Notes under the pieces: generated by a model | The model's input: the letters and a program-made list of their open reading frames with translations, nothing else | What the model was told of the DNA's origin: nothing | Databases searched by the model: none | Part shown: piece by piece, positions 62,783-64,000 of the stretch | How the letters are laid out: each line of letters starts with the position of its first letter | Numbering within the stretch: position 1 is the stretch's first letter | NCBI GenBank assembly: GCA_949294395.1 | Contig: CASFGU010000061.1 | Span: 1 to 64,000 of the forward strand | Length of the DNA: 64,000 nucleotides | DNA from: an uncultured bacterium | Lineage (GTDB): Bacteria > Cyanobacteriota > Vampirovibrionia > Gastranaerophilales > Gastranaerophilaceae | Direction of reading: 5' to 3' | Made by a program: the position numbers and the translations under genes

Positions 62783-63910
62783 GTGAAAGATTTTCTGAAA
62801 AATATAACAGTATATTTTTTGTCAGCATTTATTCTGGTAATTAGCGCGCAGAATTACGCTTATTCTGCGTCGAATTTAAAAACTATTAACCAGAAAATGA
62901 AGCATACTCAGGAAAAGATTAAAACCCTTAAAATAAGAGAAAAACAGGAAAAAAGCAAACTCGTTAACAATCAGCGTAAACTTGAAACAACATCCAATAA
63001 TCTTCAGGCCTCCAAACAGCAGTACACTTCCATGGAAGCAAAGTTAAAAAATATGGAGAAAGATTATAATGTTTCAATGTCAGAATTCAACAAAGTTGAT
63101 GCGCAGATGAAAAACCGTATAAGAATGGTTTTCAAAAACCAGAGAACCGGTATGTTTGAACTGCTTCTGGATGCCAAAGATTTGAACGGGCTATTGGATG
63201 TTATCTATTTTGAAAAAATTGTTATTAAAAATGATTACAGGCGTATGATGGCTTTGAAAGACAAGGCTGTAAGGCTTGCGAAAATGAAAGCGGACATTGA
63301 GGCGCAAAGACGTTATCTTGCACAGACAATTGAGGATATAAATTCACAGCAGAAAACCATTCAGAGGGCAATAGCACAGAATCGGAGCATGATTAACCGC
63401 CTAAAAACAGACAGAGCGGCTTACGAGCGTTCGGAAAGAGAGCTTGCAAGACAGTCCGCCAATCTTCAGAATATGATTAGCAAAAGTTACGGCCATTCTA
63501 CAGTAAAAACTGCGTCCGGCGGGTTTATGAAGCCTATAGCCGGCAGAATAACTTCACCTTTCGGCTGGAGAACGCACCCTATATTTAAAAGCAGAACATT
63601 TCATTCCGGCGTTGATATAGGCGGGCCGAATTACGGCAGCATAAGAGCTTCGAATTCAGGAAGGGTAATTTATTCAGGCTGGTACGGCGGTTATGGAAAG
63701 GTCGTTATTATTGACCACGGTACGGTTAACGGCAAACCTACAACTACACTTTACGCTCACATGTCCTCAACAAAAGTTAGTGCGGGGCAGTCGGTTTCAA
63801 AAGGACAGGTTATCGGACTGGAAGGTACTACCGGCTATAGCACAGGTCCGCACTGCCACTTTGAGGTAAGAATTAACGGCAAACCTAACAATCCGTTGAA
63901 TTATATATAA
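62783..63910 (+). CDS. EnvC-like M23 peptidase / murein hydrolase activator
   Basis: Exported, starting at GTG. Signal peptide (1-29, ending AYSAS), long coiled coil (about 33-230) and C-terminal LytM/M23 domain. Zinc ligands are present: His274 and Asp278 in FHSGVDI, His357-x-His359 in GPHCHFEV, so it may be an active endopeptidase, unlike degenerate EnvC. Role in septal peptidoglycan splitting is inferred from the EnvC-like layout. It follows the 34-residue membrane peptide and precedes another exported protein. Confidence 0.92.
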   Translation: MKDFLKNITVYFLSAFILVISAQNYAYSASNLKTINQKMKHTQEKIKTLKIREKQEKSKLVNNQRKLETTSNNLQASKQQYTSMEAKLKNMEKDYNVSMSEFNKVDAQMKNRIRMVFKNQRTGMFELLLDAKDLNGLLDVIYFEKIVIKNDYRRMMALKDKAVRLAKMKADIEAQRRYLAQTIEDINSQQKTIQRAIAQNRSMINRLKTDRAAYERSERELARQSANLQNMISKSYGHSTVKTASGGFMKPIAGRITSPFGWRTHPIFKSRTFHSGVDIGGPNYGSIRASNSGRVIYSGWYGGYGKVVIIDHGTVNGKPTTTLYAHMSSTKVSAGQSVSKGQVIGLEGTTGYSTGPHCHFEVRINGKPNNPLNYI

Positions 63911-63917
63911 GGAATTA

Positions 63918-64000
63918 ATGTTGAAAAAATTTTTGATAATAGCTTTAATAACTTTAACTTTCACAGCACCGGTCTTTGCGGCTGATGATGAGCAGGAGTA
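63918..64000 (+). CDS. Start of an exported protein, cut by the window end
   Basis: ATG after AAGGAA, 7 nt from the M23 stop. Only a signal peptide (MLKKFLIIALITLTFTAPVF, then AADDEQE) is visible. In many genomes a C-terminal processing protease (S41) follows an EnvC-like gene, but nothing in these bases proves that here. Confidence 0.7.
   Translation, partial: MLKKFLIIALITLTFTAPVFAADDEQE

Overview
This AT-rich window looks like chromosome of a gut-type non-photosynthetic cyanobacterial relative (Melainabacteria/Vampirovibrionia, most likely Gastranaerophilales). The support is a Ycf23/DUF561 protein otherwise typical of cyanobacteria and plastids, several type IV pilin-like proteins with the signature FTLAEVLITLGIIG, a SigF-like sigma factor beside a prepilin peptidase, and many hypothetical proteins with no recognisable relatives. 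The taxonomic call is inference. No phage, IS element, CRISPR array or rRNA operon was found.

Layout. 0-6 kb: a pilin-like gene, hypothetical proteins, an M49-like metallopeptidase with a probable leaderless promoter, rlmH-mscS, and tRNA-Gly(TCC) followed by three tandem copies of a tRNA-derived repeat. 6.5-11.5 kb: a candidate structured RNA, then parvulin, M24 aminopeptidase, SpoU methylase, dnaA and ruvA, all on the + strand. 11.6-19.2 kb: a solenoid-like protein, prepilin peptidase + sigma factor, gatC, pyrG, a sugar-type MFS transporter and a B12/radical-SAM protein. 19.3-24.8 kb (- strand): a histone-H1-like DNA-binding protein, then the operon yhaM-like / tmk / tmk / pilin. The pilin gene carries a 12-G tract directly after a strong start site, and ilvC lies upstream. 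25-31.4 kb: a GNAT protein, two zinc dehydrogenases, a GT-C membrane protein and an FAD oxidoreductase. 31.6-43 kb: small genes, rplU/rpmA, the cell-wall operon murF-mraY-murD-ftsW-murG, folC and a GT2. 43-53.9 kb: ycf23, a secreted serine protease, a large putative surface protein, ilvE, mlaE, an XRE regulator divergent from a second pilin across a 30-bp perfect palindrome, and a secretion-ATPase-like protein with a response regulator and histidine kinase. 54-64 kb: a large hypothetical protein, a DegT aminotransferase, a candidate sRNA, rsmG with an NTPase-TPR protein, and an EnvC-like M23 peptidase locus.

A recurring theme is a family of short mosaic repeats: heptamer/octamer tracts, GTCGGATTTACTAATCCGAC palindromes, GGAGGTGGCGC...GCGCC hairpins and others. 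They fill most long intergenic regions and also run in frame through the leaders of two pilin genes. Some copies contain a Shine-Dalgarno sequence and an ATG. With the out-of-frame G12 tract, this suggests that pilin expression may be switched by slippage and repeat insertion. That is the most unusual feature of the window and is a hypothesis from sequence only.
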